Part shown: piece after piece, positions 18,059 to 26,846 of the stretch
Numbering within the stretch: the stretch's first letter is position 1
How the letters are laid out: each line of letters starts with the position of its first letter
From: an uncultured Clostridium sp.
GTDB lineage: Bacteria; Bacillota; Clostridia; Lachnospirales; Lachnospiraceae
Direction of reading: 5' to 3'
Assembly: GCA_947644195.1 (NCBI GenBank)
Contig: CANRZB010000022.1
Coordinates: 1-52,782, forward strand
Length of the DNA: 52,782 bases
The notes under the pieces: generated by a model
Databases searched by the model: none
The model's input: only the letters and a program-made list of their open reading frames with translations
What the model was told of the DNA's origin: nothing
Translations under genes and position numbers: made by a program

Positions 18059-21000
18059 GTTACGAGATCGCAATATTCTGGTTTCCGCTGCCGCCGGATC
18101 TGGCAAGACGGCGGTGTTGGTGGAACGAATTATTCAGAAGATTACGGATCCCGACAATCCAGTAGATATTGACCGGCTTTTGGTTGTGACTTTTACCAAG
18201 GCAGCAGCGGCGGAAATGCGCAGCCGTATTAGTGAGGCTTTGGAGAAAAAGGCAGAGGAAGATCCACAGAATGAAAATCTGCAGAAACAGCTCCGCTTAC
18301 TATACAATGCCCAGATTACGACGATTGATAGCTTCTGCCAATATTTGATCCGCAATTACTTTTCTGTCATCGGCCTGGATCCGCTTTTTCAGGTGGCAGA
18401 TGAAACCGATTTGAAGTTGTTGCAGCAGGATATTTTGTCGAATCTGATGGAAGTCCGTTTTGGCGAGACAGAGCAAAGCCAGGCATTTTTGGAATTTACA
18501 GAAATCTTTGCACCGGGACGAAATGATAAACCGATCGAAGAACTGGTTTTGAAACTGTACACAATATCACAGAGTTACCCACAGCCGGAGGAACGGTTAA
18601 GAACATGGGATCACATGTATCAGATCTCTTCTGTATCGGAAATGATGGATACCTGGTGGATGCAGGATCTGGTAAAAGATACCAGGGAGGCGCTGCTGGG
18701 ATATCAACGTATGGCAGAGGAAGCGGTTCGAATCTGTTTGGAGGAGGGAGGCCCGGAAGCCTATCTGGAGGCGCTGCGTGCCGATATCCAGGGAATGGAC
18801 AAACTATTGGAAGCAGGAGATTATATCTCCCTCTATGAAGGGTTTATAGAGTTTTCTTCAGCACGTCTGAAAGCAGCGCGGGGGAAAGAAGTAGATCCAG
18901 AGAAGAGAGAGTTGATAAAAGAACTGCGAAAGAATTATTTAAAAAATGGAATTGAAAAAATAAAGAAAGAACAGTTTTTTCAATCGCCGGAAGAAATGTA
19001 CAGGGATATTCAGGCAATGGCATCTCCGGTTCATGAGTTGATCCGGTTGACAATGGATTTTGCGGAGGCATTTGCAGCGGAAAAGCAGGATAGAGGCTGG
19101 ATTGATTTTAACGATATGGAACATTTTGCCTTGCGGATTCTGGTGGATCAGGGGGACGATGGCAGAAGTACGCCATCGGCAGTGGCGCAGGAGTTACAGT
19201 TGCATTATGAAGAAATCTTGACGGATGAATACCAGGACAGTAATTTTGTGCAGGAAACCATATTGACCAGCCTGAGCCGTGCGCCGGAACAGGCGCCGTA
19301 CTTATTTGTGGTGGGGGATGTGAAGCAGAGCATCTATCAGTTCCGTTTGGCGAGACCGGATCTGTTTATGCAGAAATATCACGCGTATAGTACCGAGGAA
19401 AGTAAGATGCAGAGGATCGACCTGCATCAGAATTTTCGAAGCCGTGCTACCGTATTGGAGTCGGCCAATACATTGTTTGAGCGCCTGATGCGGGAAGATT
19501 TTGGCGGGATTGTCTATGATGAGGCCGCAAGTCTGGTGCCGGGAGCAATGTTTCCAAGCTGTGAGAAACGAAATGCAGGTGTACCGGAAGAAGGACAGAC
19601 AGAATTGATTCTGGTGGAGCAGAAAAGCGAGGATCTTTTAGAGATTGGGAAACGGGCGTTGGAGGCATCTGTCATTGGAGAGCGAATTCGTGAGCTGGTG
19701 CAGGGGGAGCAGCCCCTGTATGTGAATGACAAGGGTGGATACCGCCCGGTAGAATACCGCGATATTGTGATTTTGCTGCGGAGTTTGAGCGGATGGTCAG
19801 AGGAATTTATTGAAACTCTTACAGAAATGGGAATCCCCGCATATTCGGCGACGAAGACCGGATATTTTGCAACGTTAGAAGTTGGTACGGTTTTGGATTA
19901 TTTGAGGATCATTGATAATCCGAGACAGGATATTCCCTTAGTGGCAGTGCTTCGTTCCTGCCTTTTTGGAATCACAGACGAGGAACTAGCCTATCTGGGG
20001 ACGATACAAAATACAGTAAATTATTGGGATGCCATTTGCCAGGTAATGTCGGGAGAGAAACAGGAACAAATTCCGGAAGATACCATGGTTCAGCTCCAGG
20101 AAGATTTGTCCCGGTTTATGGATCGGACAAATGCCTATCGGGAATTGGCAGATACGGCATCGGTCTATGAACTGCTCTATAAGATATATCATGAGACGGG
20201 ATATTACAGTATCATGTCAGCAATGCCAGCAGGGGAGAAACGTGCGGCAAATCTGGATATTTTGTTGCAGCAAGCGGTAGAATTTTCGGATCACGGACAT
20301 CGGGGTATTTTTGAATTTTGTAGATATATTGATAGCCTTCGCAAATCGGACATTGATTTTGGTGAGGCATCAATTTATGGTGAAAATACCAATGCAGTGC
20401 AGATAATGAGTATCCATAAGAGTAAAGGCCTGGAATTTCCGGTGGTATTTGTAGCGGGGATGGGTAAACAATTTAATCTGATGGACTGTAACCGTTCTGT
20501 CATAATGGATATGGATTATGGGATTGGAGCGGAATATATGGATTTGGATCTCCGGGTAAAACAGCCTACTCTATTGCATCATTTTATGAAGAAGCATGTG
20601 AAGCAGAGTACCTTGGAGGAGGAAACCCGTATTCTCTATGTGGCGCTGACTAGGGCGAAAGAAAAGTTATATCTGACGGGAACGGTGTCCGGGTTGGTAA
20701 AAAAAATGGCAGACTGGCAGCAAAAGGGATCACTGATGAACCGCATGACATTGTTGTCGGCCAAGACGTATCTGGATTGGATCATGCCAGCATTGTCAAG
20801 ACGTCCTGCATTTATGCGTTGTATGGAACATCTGGAAGACTTTGTGCTTCCTTCTGCGGTTGATTCGGAGTCGGTGGATCCTTTGTACCGGATTCGCTTA
20901 CAGCATCCAGAGGAGGTGGTCTATCAGGAGGCCATGGCGCTGATGGAGGATATGGTACGCAGACAGGAATTGGATTCCTGGGATAATGAGATTGTCCGTG

Positions 21001-21896
21001 ACCCAGAGATGGAGAAATTGATGAGACAATATGAAGAATATTGTTATCCATACCAGAGGGAAGCGGACGTGCCGGTAAAGATTTCGGTGTCTGAGTTGAA
21101 GCGGCGGGAGATGATGCAGGCAGAACAATTGACAGAGGAACCGGAAGTGGATGTGTGGGCAGGGCTGTCAGAAGAACCGGAAATGGATGCGCAGGAAGAA
21201 CGACCGGAGGAACCGAAAGGGAATGTGTGGGCAGGGCTGTCAGAAGAACCGGAAGGAAGTGCGTGGGAAGAACGGCCGGAGGAACCGGAAGGGAATGTGC
21301 CGGAAGAACGGAAAAGGATGGAGGAAATACAGGAAATACCAAGACCGGCTTTTCGGCGGGAAAGGACGGGAATTACTTCAGCCGAGCGTGGGACGTTGTA
21401 TCATCTGGTTATGGAACATCTGCCATACGAAACTTTGTCAGAGAATTTTGATATAAACAATATGTTGGAGGAGATGGTTCGGAATGGTTATCTGACGGAT
21501 GAGGAGAAGGATGTCTTGTCTGTGAAACGTTTTACTTGGTTCTTGCAGACTGGTCTGGGAAAGCGGATGCAGCAGGCGGCGCAGAGAGGGACACTCCATC
21601 GGGAACAGCAGTTTATGCTTGGGATACCAGCGGCAGAAATGATGCGGGAAGTATCGTCGGAAGAAATCGTATTGACACAGGGAATCATAGATGCCTATTT
21701 TGAGGAAGAAGGAGAATGGGTGTTGGTTGATTATAAGACGGATTACGTGGAACAAGGGCAGGAAAAGGAGTTGGCAGAACGCTACCGCACACAGTTGAAC
21801 TATTATGCCAGAGCGTTAGAACAATTGACGGGGAAACGGGTTCGGGAAAAGGTAATTTATTCCTTTTCCCTGGGAAAAGAGATTATGATATCGTAG
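18024..21896 (+). CDS. addA: AddA, ATP-dependent helicase/nuclease subunit A
   Basis: The UvrD-like helicase and nuclease partner of AddB. Motifs in order: AAAGSGKTAVLVERI (Walker A), DEYQD (Walker B), GDVKQSIYQFRLARPDLF, HQNFRSR, SIHKSKGLEFPVVFVAG, YVALTRAKEKLYLTG, and the C-terminal nuclease DYKTDYV. The start chosen (MKWTEGQQKVIEL) matches the family N-terminus and overlaps the addB end by 35 bases, implying translational coupling. About 1,290 residues. An unusual feature is an acidic Pro/Glu-rich linker at about residues 1035-1100 between the helicase and nuclease parts that contains two 72-base tandem repeats. Because the repeat is in frame, length variation there should be tolerated. 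Confidence 0.97.
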   Translation: MKWTEGQQKVIELRDRNILVSAAAGSGKTAVLVERIIQKITDPDNPVDIDRLLVVTFTKAAAAEMRSRISEALEKKAEEDPQNENLQKQLRLLYNAQITTIDSFCQYLIRNYFSVIGLDPLFQVADETDLKLLQQDILSNLMEVRFGETEQSQAFLEFTEIFAPGRNDKPIEELVLKLYTISQSYPQPEERLRTWDHMYQISSVSEMMDTWWMQDLVKDTREALLGYQRMAEEAVRICLEEGGPEAYLEALRADIQGMDKLLEAGDYISLYEGFIEFSSARLKAARGKEVDPEKRELIKELRKNYLKNGIEKIKKEQFFQSPEEMYRDIQAMASPVHELIRLTMDFAEAFAAEKQDRGWIDFNDMEHFALRILVDQGDDGRSTPSAVAQELQLHYEEILTDEYQDSNFVQETILTSLSRAPEQAPYLFVVGDVKQSIYQFRLARPDLFMQKYHAYSTEESKMQRIDLHQNFRSRATVLESANTLFERLMREDFGGIVYDEAASLVPGAMFPSCEKRNAGVPEEGQTELILVEQKSEDLLEIGKRALEASVIGERIRELVQGEQPLYVNDKGGYRPVEYRDIVILLRSLSGWSEEFIETLTEMGIPAYSATKTGYFATLEVGTVLDYLRIIDNPRQDIPLVAVLRSCLFGITDEELAYLGTIQNTVNYWDAICQVMSGEKQEQIPEDTMVQLQEDLSRFMDRTNAYRELADTASVYELLYKIYHETGYYSIMSAMPAGEKRAANLDILLQQAVEFSDHGHRGIFEFCRYIDSLRKSDIDFGEASIYGENTNAVQIMSIHKSKGLEFPVVFVAGMGKQFNLMDCNRSVIMDMDYGIGAEYMDLDLRVKQPTLLHHFMKKHVKQSTLEEETRILYVALTRAKEKLYLTGTVSGLVKKMADWQQKGSLMNRMTLLSAKTYLDWIMPALSRRPAFMRCMEHLEDFVLPSAVDSESVDPLYRIRLQHPEEVVYQEAMALMEDMVRRQELDSWDNEIVRDPEMEKLMRQYEEYCYPYQREADVPVKISVSELKRREMMQAEQLTEEPEVDVWAGLSEEPEMDAQEERPEEPKGNVWAGLSEEPEGSAWEERPEEPEGNVPEERKRMEEIQEIPRPAFRRERTGITSAERGTLYHLVMEHLPYETLSENFDINNMLEEMVRNGYLTDEEKDVLSVKRFTWFLQTGLGKRMQQAAQRGTLHREQQFMLGIPAAEMMREVSSEEIVLTQGIIDAYFEEEGEWVLVDYKTDYVEQGQEKELAERYRTQLNYYARALEQLTGKRVREKVIYSFSLGKEIMIS
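21153..21296 (+). repeat. Two 72-bp in-frame tandem repeats inside addA
   Basis: Units at 21153-21224 and 21225-21296 each encode 24 residues beginning VWAGLSEEPE and ending EERPEEP, then K/E and GN. A partial copy flanks each side (EEPEVD before, VPEER after). Bases differ at several positions, so the duplication is not brand new. Confidence 0.85.
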
Positions 21897-21910
21897 TCAT
21901 GGTATCTGTT

Positions 21911-22825
21911 TCAAAGGCTGATCTTTTCCGTAAGTGTTTCCGGAGAATTCGCTTTGCGATACTGAAAAGGGGTACATTTGTATTTCTGAAAAAACATTTT
22001 TGAGAAATAACTCAAGTGGTTATAGCCGCAGGACAGGGCAATATCTGTAATGCTGTAGGATGTATTGCGCAGTAAATTACAACTTATTTCCAAGCGATAC
22101 GTATTTAGAAATGCGACAGGAGATTGCTGTAAATATTGTTGAAAGATCCTGCAGCATTTACTGCGGCTGATGTTACCGGAAGCAGCGATATCTTCTAATT
22201 TAATGTTATCAGAATAGTGGTCATAGATATAGGCAACCATTTGCTTTTGCAGAATAATGTCCTGATTTTCCTGCACAGGGTAATGACAGAGGGATGCGTC
22301 GCTGTTGTGGTAAATAAAATGCCATAAACAGTGAAGCAGCCCGATTAGCATGCAGTCCATTTCGTCTGTTGTTTTTTCCCGGAGAGCATAAATATTTTTA
22401 AGAATATCTGTCACAAATGGAGAGTCCGGGTGGTCCTGATGAAACAGCCAATAGGTCAGTCCTGTGGAATGGATGATAGGCTGGACGTTTTTTTGATAAT
22501 GGTAAATATTAGATTTTAACAAATCTGGATGAAACAAAATAACAGCAAATTTACATTCCCGGTTTTGATGGGAATATCCAAAATGCAGCTGGTGGGAATT
22601 GACAATAATGCTATCTCCGGCTTGTAGTAAAATTTCGGAACCGTTAATGTCGTAGTACATTTCCCCCTCAAAAATATGGATACATTCAATGTCGGGATGC
22701 CAGTGGCAGAGTGCTCTCATGTCGGTAAATTGAGAAAGCTGTCGTTCCTGGATCGCATAGGGGATATTGGGGGAATCATGGTGCGCGACTTCCATGGCAT
22801 CTTGCATTATTTCTATGTTAATCAT
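21911..22825 (-). CDS. AraC-family transcriptional regulator (GH5-linked)
   Basis: An approximately 304-residue regulator. The N-terminal half is a cupin-like ligand-sensing domain (CHWHPDIECIHIFEGEMYYDINGSEILLQAGDSIIVN in two blocks); the C-terminal about 100 residues are two helix-turn-helix units (LEDIAASGNISRSKCCRIFQ and ITDIALSCGYNHLSYFSKMF), the AraC/XylS pattern. The ATG at 22825 is chosen because AGGTG lies eight bases upstream; the open frame extends nine bases to a GTG. It is divergent from the cellulase gene and the likely regulator of it. Confidence 0.93.
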   Translation of the reverse strand: MINIEIMQDAMEVAHHDSPNIPYAIQERQLSQFTDMRALCHWHPDIECIHIFEGEMYYDINGSEILLQAGDSIIVNSHQLHFGYSHQNRECKFAVILFHPDLLKSNIYHYQKNVQPIIHSTGLTYWLFHQDHPDSPFVTDILKNIYALREKTTDEMDCMLIGLLHCLWHFIYHNSDASLCHYPVQENQDIILQKQMVAYIYDHYSDNIKLEDIAASGNISRSKCCRIFQQYLQQSPVAFLNTYRLEISCNLLRNTSYSITDIALSCGYNHLSYFSKMFFQKYKCTPFQYRKANSPETLTEKISL

Positions 22826-22921
22826 GTATTTCACCTAATCCTTTTCGATAATAGTACTAATATAGAATCCTGGTATCTTCTATCCTTACTTGTGGGATAG
22901 GTTTGTACAAGGATTGGGACT

Positions 22922-22950
22922 ATTATAACACAAAAATACGATAGTTACAA
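22922..22950 (-). promoter_or_regulatory. Promoter of the AraC regulator
   Basis: Read on the minus strand: TTGTAA (22950-22945), a 17-base spacer, and TATAAT (22927-22922). The cellulase promoter on the plus strand has a TATAAT at 22993-22998 but no recognisable -35, which fits activator control. Confidence 0.55.
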
Positions 22951-22992
22951 TTTTAGAGCCTAAAGTGATAGAGGGAAGATTAGGAAAAAGGA

Positions 22993-22998
22993 TATAAT
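22993..22998 (+). promoter_or_regulatory. Candidate -10 box of the GH5 gene
   Basis: TATAAT 44 bases upstream of the GH5 start. The -35 position (around 22970) does not match TTGACA. Confidence 0.5.
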
Positions 22999-23041
22999 GT
23001 ATCTACTTTAATTTTATAAACTGATAAGGAGGAGTATAGCA

Positions 23042-25684
23042 ATGAAGAAACGTGTTTTTAGATCGCTTTGTGCATTTGCGCTTCTTTTTGCTTTGTTGGT
23101 TACCTCAAATGATCTGTCTGGGGTAGCATCCGCAGCAAAGAAAAAAGCGAAAGCGCCAAAACTGAGCACCAAAAAAGTAACGGTTCAGACCGGCAAGAGT
23201 AAAAAAGTAAAATTAAAAAATAAGCCGGCTAAAGCAAAAGTAAAATGGACTGTGAAAAACAAAAAGATTGCAACTGTAAAGAAAGGTAAGATCACTGGTA
23301 AAAAAGTGGGAAATACCAAGGTAACTTGTGCCGTTACATACAAAAAGGGCGGCAAAAAGGTAACTAAGAAACTGTCTGTCAAGGTAAAAGTAACCAAGGC
23401 AACACCGGGTACTACCACACCGGGTGGATCTACAACGACAAGTGCTAAACCGAATGGACCATCAGCTGGTACTCCTGGACCAAATGCGACAGCAACGGTT
23501 GCACCGTCAGCGGCACCAACGGTAGAGCCGACCGCAGAGCCTACAAAAGATCCAAATTCCAATTTAACAGATGAGCATGAGTCTGCCAATGGAATTCCAA
23601 CCAAAGATAATGGACTTATGAGAAAAGAACTGACAAATCTGGATCTGATGCAGGATATGGGACTGGGTTGGAACCTGGGTAACCAGATGGAGCAGTCCAA
23701 CTATTCAGGCAAGTACAAAACAGTAGAAGCTGCTGAGACCAGTGCAGGTAACTCTGCTACACAGCTGACATTTGATGGCTTAAAGGACTACGGAGTAAAG
23801 ACCGTTCGTGTTCCAGTGGCTTGGTCAAACTTTATGTCAGATGATGGAAACTATACCATCAGTGAAGACCTGTTTAACCGTGTAGAGGAAATCATTAATT
23901 ATGCCTTAAATAATGAGATGTATGTCATCATCAATATCCATTGGGATGGTGGATGGTGGGGAAGATTCGGCGCAGAGGAATATGATGCTGAGGAGACACC
24001 AATTCGCGATGAGGCATGGAAGAAGTATAAAGCAATTTGGACACAGGTTGCTGAGAGATATAAGGAATATTCAGACCGCCTGATCTTTGAAGGAGCCAAT
24101 GAGGAATTGAGCGGACGTCTGAATGATAATTATCAGGATCCAAATACCGCACAGCAGAATCAGACTGGTAAGCTGGGCGAGAAGATGGAAAATGGAAAAA
24201 TTAATGCGGATGAAATTTATGATATGGTTAATCAGATCAACCAGGAATTTGTAAATATTGTTCGTAAATCTGGTGGTAACAATGCATATCGGCATCTGTT
24301 AATTCCAGGAACTGGTAATGAGTCTTGCGTTATCGATGGTAATGCAGGTGAAAAATATGTACAGGATGGAACGGTTGATGAACGTTTCAAGATGCCAGAT
24401 GATCCGGCAGAAGAAGAAACCGGCGTTAAGAAGATGAGTATTTCTGTACATTACTATGATCCAACTACTTATGGAATCTCCCAGAGTACTTCCACTTCTT
24501 GGGGATACCGTAACAAATGGGGCGTAGATTATGTAGATGCTAATGGTGTTGAGTATAAGGGCCAGGATGATTACGACTTTATGAATGGCCTGCTTGACAA
24601 AATGAAGAAATTCACTGATCAGGGATATGGTGTTATCCTGGGCGAATGTGGTGTTGTAAAGCCAGATAAAGATAACATTATTGATTACATGACAGAGCTG
24701 TTTACACAGGCAAAGAAACGCGGCATGGTTCCGGTATGGTGGGATGAAGGTCATTACTTCAACCGTGCAAAGGGTTACTTTAACTATGATGATATCGGGC
24801 AGACCTATGCGAAATTGAGTGGTGCTACACCAACAATTACTGACGATATGGATCTCTTGTATACAGGAATTCCGGTTGCACCGAAATCTGACAACCAGGA
24901 TCCAAAAGTAGTGGCTGTCTGGGAAGGCGAGTTTATGCGTCACACTGACGGAGACAATGCTGTTATTCAGGCTGGAAAACGTCCGGGTGAGTTTGATACA
25001 GAAAATAATGGTATCGGTAAGACTACTTCATTAACCGATGCAGAGGGAAATGTAACCAGCGGAGAAGATGCTTTTGCAAACTATAAAAAAGTATTTGAAT
25101 CTTGGAATCTGAATGGCTGGACCAATTGCACGACGGGAGCAAATGGAGAGCCAGTAGATAAGATGATCGCTGAAATTGATCCGGAATACTGGAATATCCA
25201 TTTCAAGATGGATTGGAGTAAAATTGAGAAACCGTGCGTGAAGGTATATCCGATGGATAATGAAACCAGTCAGAACGCCGATCTGCAGATAGGTTATCTC
25301 GATGTATGGACAGAGGCTGACTTGGATGTCACTGCAATGGGAGTAAAAGCTATTGAAGAAGACAAGTCAATTGATAAAGACAGTTTGACGAAGGAAGAGT
25401 ATGATGCTCTTGTAAAAGAACTGGGTGAAAAACAGGTAAAGAAAAATACAAAGCGAGGCGCTGTACCAGGAAAATGTAAAGGCAATATCATTAACATGCA
25501 GAACTTTAATCCAGGTGCCAGCGATGAAATGAAATGGAATGGTTTCTATCTCGATTTAGATAAAAGATATTTGAACAAATATCCATTCTTGTGGATAACG
25601 ACAAATACCTATTCCGGTGCTTCTTGGGTTAAGATTGAGATCTGCGATGCAGCTTATAAAGCAGATGGTACCAAGTTTGAATAA
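23042..25684 (+). CDS. Secreted multidomain GH5 endoglucanase
   Basis: An 880-residue secreted glycoside hydrolase, RBS AAGGAGGAG. Signal peptide to about residue 32; a Lys-rich Big_2-type Ig domain (about 38-118; KKVTVQTGKSKKVKLKNK, then TVKNKKIATVKKGKITGKKVG) that probably binds the anionic cell wall; a Thr/Pro/Ala linker (about 120-175); then a GH5 catalytic domain (about 195-600) with GWNLGNQME, VKTVRVPVAW, NIHWDGGWW, acid/base Glu in FEGANEE (Glu about 354) and nucleophile Glu in GVILGECGV (about 535). The last about 260 residues form a beta-rich domain of unclear family, perhaps a carbohydrate-binding module. Known GH5 enzymes with this set cleave beta-1,4-glucans or related mannans and xyloglucans; I cannot settle the substrate. 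The divergent AraC gene is the likely regulator. Confidence 0.93.
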   Translation: MKKRVFRSLCAFALLFALLVTSNDLSGVASAAKKKAKAPKLSTKKVTVQTGKSKKVKLKNKPAKAKVKWTVKNKKIATVKKGKITGKKVGNTKVTCAVTYKKGGKKVTKKLSVKVKVTKATPGTTTPGGSTTTSAKPNGPSAGTPGPNATATVAPSAAPTVEPTAEPTKDPNSNLTDEHESANGIPTKDNGLMRKELTNLDLMQDMGLGWNLGNQMEQSNYSGKYKTVEAAETSAGNSATQLTFDGLKDYGVKTVRVPVAWSNFMSDDGNYTISEDLFNRVEEIINYALNNEMYVIINIHWDGGWWGRFGAEEYDAEETPIRDEAWKKYKAIWTQVAERYKEYSDRLIFEGANEELSGRLNDNYQDPNTAQQNQTGKLGEKMENGKINADEIYDMVNQINQEFVNIVRKSGGNNAYRHLLIPGTGNESCVIDGNAGEKYVQDGTVDERFKMPDDPAEEETGVKKMSISVHYYDPTTYGISQSTSTSWGYRNKWGVDYVDANGVEYKGQDDYDFMNGLLDKMKKFTDQGYGVILGECGVVKPDKDNIIDYMTELFTQAKKRGMVPVWWDEGHYFNRAKGYFNYDDIGQTYAKLSGATPTITDDMDLLYTGIPVAPKSDNQDPKVVAVWEGEFMRHTDGDNAVIQAGKRPGEFDTENNGIGKTTSLTDAEGNVTSGEDAFANYKKVFESWNLNGWTNCTTGANGEPVDKMIAEIDPEYWNIHFKMDWSKIEKPCVKVYPMDNETSQNADLQIGYLDVWTEADLDVTAMGVKAIEEDKSIDKDSLTKEEYDALVKELGEKQVKKNTKRGAVPGKCKGNIINMQNFNPGASDEMKWNGFYLDLDKRYLNKYPFLWITTNTYSGASWVKIEICDAAYKADGTKFE

Positions 25685-25724
25685 GCACAATAAATTAATT
25701 TGTTACCCCTTAAAGTTTTGCTTC

Positions 25725-25777
25725 TCTGGTGGTTATAAGGTTACCTTGCAGTCATTCCTGCAATTATAACCGCCAGA
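25725..25777. repeat. Long imperfect inverted repeat with a palindromic bulge
   Basis: TCTGGTGGTTATAA (25725-25738) pairs with TTATAACCGCCAGA (25764-25777, one G-U pair), and TTGCAG with CTGCAA inside it. A 7-base palindrome GGTTACC (25739-25745) bulges from the left arm. It lies between the GH5 gene and the next terminator. Confidence 0.65.
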
Positions 25778-25803
25778 ACAAACAATTGTTTCTTTTGCAT
25801 AAG

Positions 25804-25838
25804 GGAAAAACCCAGTGGCTTTGCCACTGGGTTTTTCC
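25804..25838. terminator. Bidirectional Rho-independent terminator
   Basis: GGAAAAACCCAGTGGC (25804-25819) pairs perfectly with GCCACTGGGTTTTTCC (25823-25838), with T-rich outer flanks on both strands. It sits between the convergent GH5 gene and the PD-(D/E)XK-like gene. Confidence 0.92.
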
Positions 25839-25853
25839 TGTAGTTTGATTATG

Positions 25854-26615
25854 TCAGACCAGACGGTAGATATAGGCATGACCTTCGGTTCGAATATGCC
25901 GGATGACACCGACGTATTTGAGCACCTGGATAGCTGTTTGGGCATAGCGTGGAGGTAGACCGGAGTATTTGGCATAGTCGCGGACGGAAAATTCTTCAGG
26001 GAGACTGTCTGGAATCATACAACGATATTCCTGTGGGTTGCCGATGAATATTTCATCTACCAATGCTTTGGGGATTCGGTCATAGCGGGTAGAACCACGC
26101 TTGCGGTCACGGCTCCAACCGTTGAGGAGACGGTATTCTTCCACGTCAATCAGAGGCAGGCATACCTGTAAATTTGGATGATTTAAATAGGGTTTAATTT
26201 TGTATAATTCATAAAAGGAGTCGTAGGGGGATCCTGTTTTGGGGGATTTTCGTTTCTGACTGATCTCTCCGGTTTCTTCGTCTATCCAATATAACCATTT
26301 TGTATGGATGACCGGATGAACAATGGTTACGGGATATTGATCCAGGAAATAGTCCAATTTTCGACGCAGGTTATTCATGTTTCGGGTTTGGATTTCGATG
26401 ATTTCTCCGTCCCTCAGAATATCGGCAACATAATTACCTACCGGAATTTCCTGGTGCGCAGGATCCGGTTCATAGAAATTCTTTAACACAGCATGCACCG
26501 TTTTTTCGGAAAGTGTTCCTATGCCTTGACGAATTCGTTCTTTGTGAATAATTTGTTCACAAGCCCGTGTAAATATTTTCTGGTCATAATCAGTTATGGA
26601 CATCATTTGCACCAT
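25854..26615 (-). CDS. PD-(D/E)XK-like protein with winged-helix tail
   Basis: 253 residues, no signal peptide or membrane segment. The N-terminal part reads like the restriction-endonuclease fold: a helix with Glu (SEKTVHAVLKNFYE), then VGNYVADILRDGEIIEIQTRN, in which Asp (VAD) and the E-I-Q pair could be the catalytic D...E-x-Q of PD-(D/E)XK enzymes, followed by a helix and a strand (YPVTIVHPV). The C-terminal about 60 residues (EFSVRDYAKYSGLPPRYAQTAIQVLKYVGVIRHI) look like a winged helix-turn-helix. I do not know a named function; similar solitary genes occur in Lachnospiraceae. The start has only a weak ribosome site, so the first four codons are uncertain. Confidence 0.75.
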   Translation of the reverse strand: MVQMMSITDYDQKIFTRACEQIIHKERIRQGIGTLSEKTVHAVLKNFYEPDPAHQEIPVGNYVADILRDGEIIEIQTRNMNNLRRKLDYFLDQYPVTIVHPVIHTKWLYWIDEETGEISQKRKSPKTGSPYDSFYELYKIKPYLNHPNLQVCLPLIDVEEYRLLNGWSRDRKRGSTRYDRIPKALVDEIFIGNPQEYRCMIPDSLPEEFSVRDYAKYSGLPPRYAQTAIQVLKYVGVIRHIRTEGHAYIYRLV

Positions 26616-26705
26616 GTCTCAAAGAAGATTTTCGGTCGTAAAATTGAGACGCCTTTCTTTCATTCAAATCTTAACGTGTCATTTGGGATCTGTCAATTCA
26701 CAGTT

Positions 26706-26735
26706 TGTATATTTCTACCCCATTCGTGCATACTA
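26706..26735 (+). promoter_or_regulatory. Sigma-G-like forespore promoter
   Basis: TGTATA (26706-26711), a 17-base spacer, and CATACTA (26729-26735) fit the sigma-G pattern (gHATR, about 18 bases, CATWHTA). It lies about 110 bases ahead of a GerA germination gene, which in Bacillus is a sigma-G target. Confidence 0.6.
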
Positions 26736-26846
26736 TGGGAAAGTTGTAAAATAATGTGATGATGAGAGCCGCATATTCCAAAAAAAACAGGGGTATGCCT
26801 GGCTGGTGCAGTTAAGCTGTATCGGAGGATGGAGGAAAAAGGTGCG

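Noticed and set aside
18725-18734. GGTTCGAATC, the T-loop motif of tRNAs
   Set aside because: It lies inside the addA frame with no acceptor, D or anticodon stem around it.
21153-21296. Tandem repeats as a CRISPR array
   Set aside because: Units are adjacent with no spacers and are in frame within addA.
20812-21342. 176-codon Pro-rich frame antisense to addA
   Set aside because: It is the mirror of the Glu/Pro repeat region of addA, with no ribosome site or family likeness.
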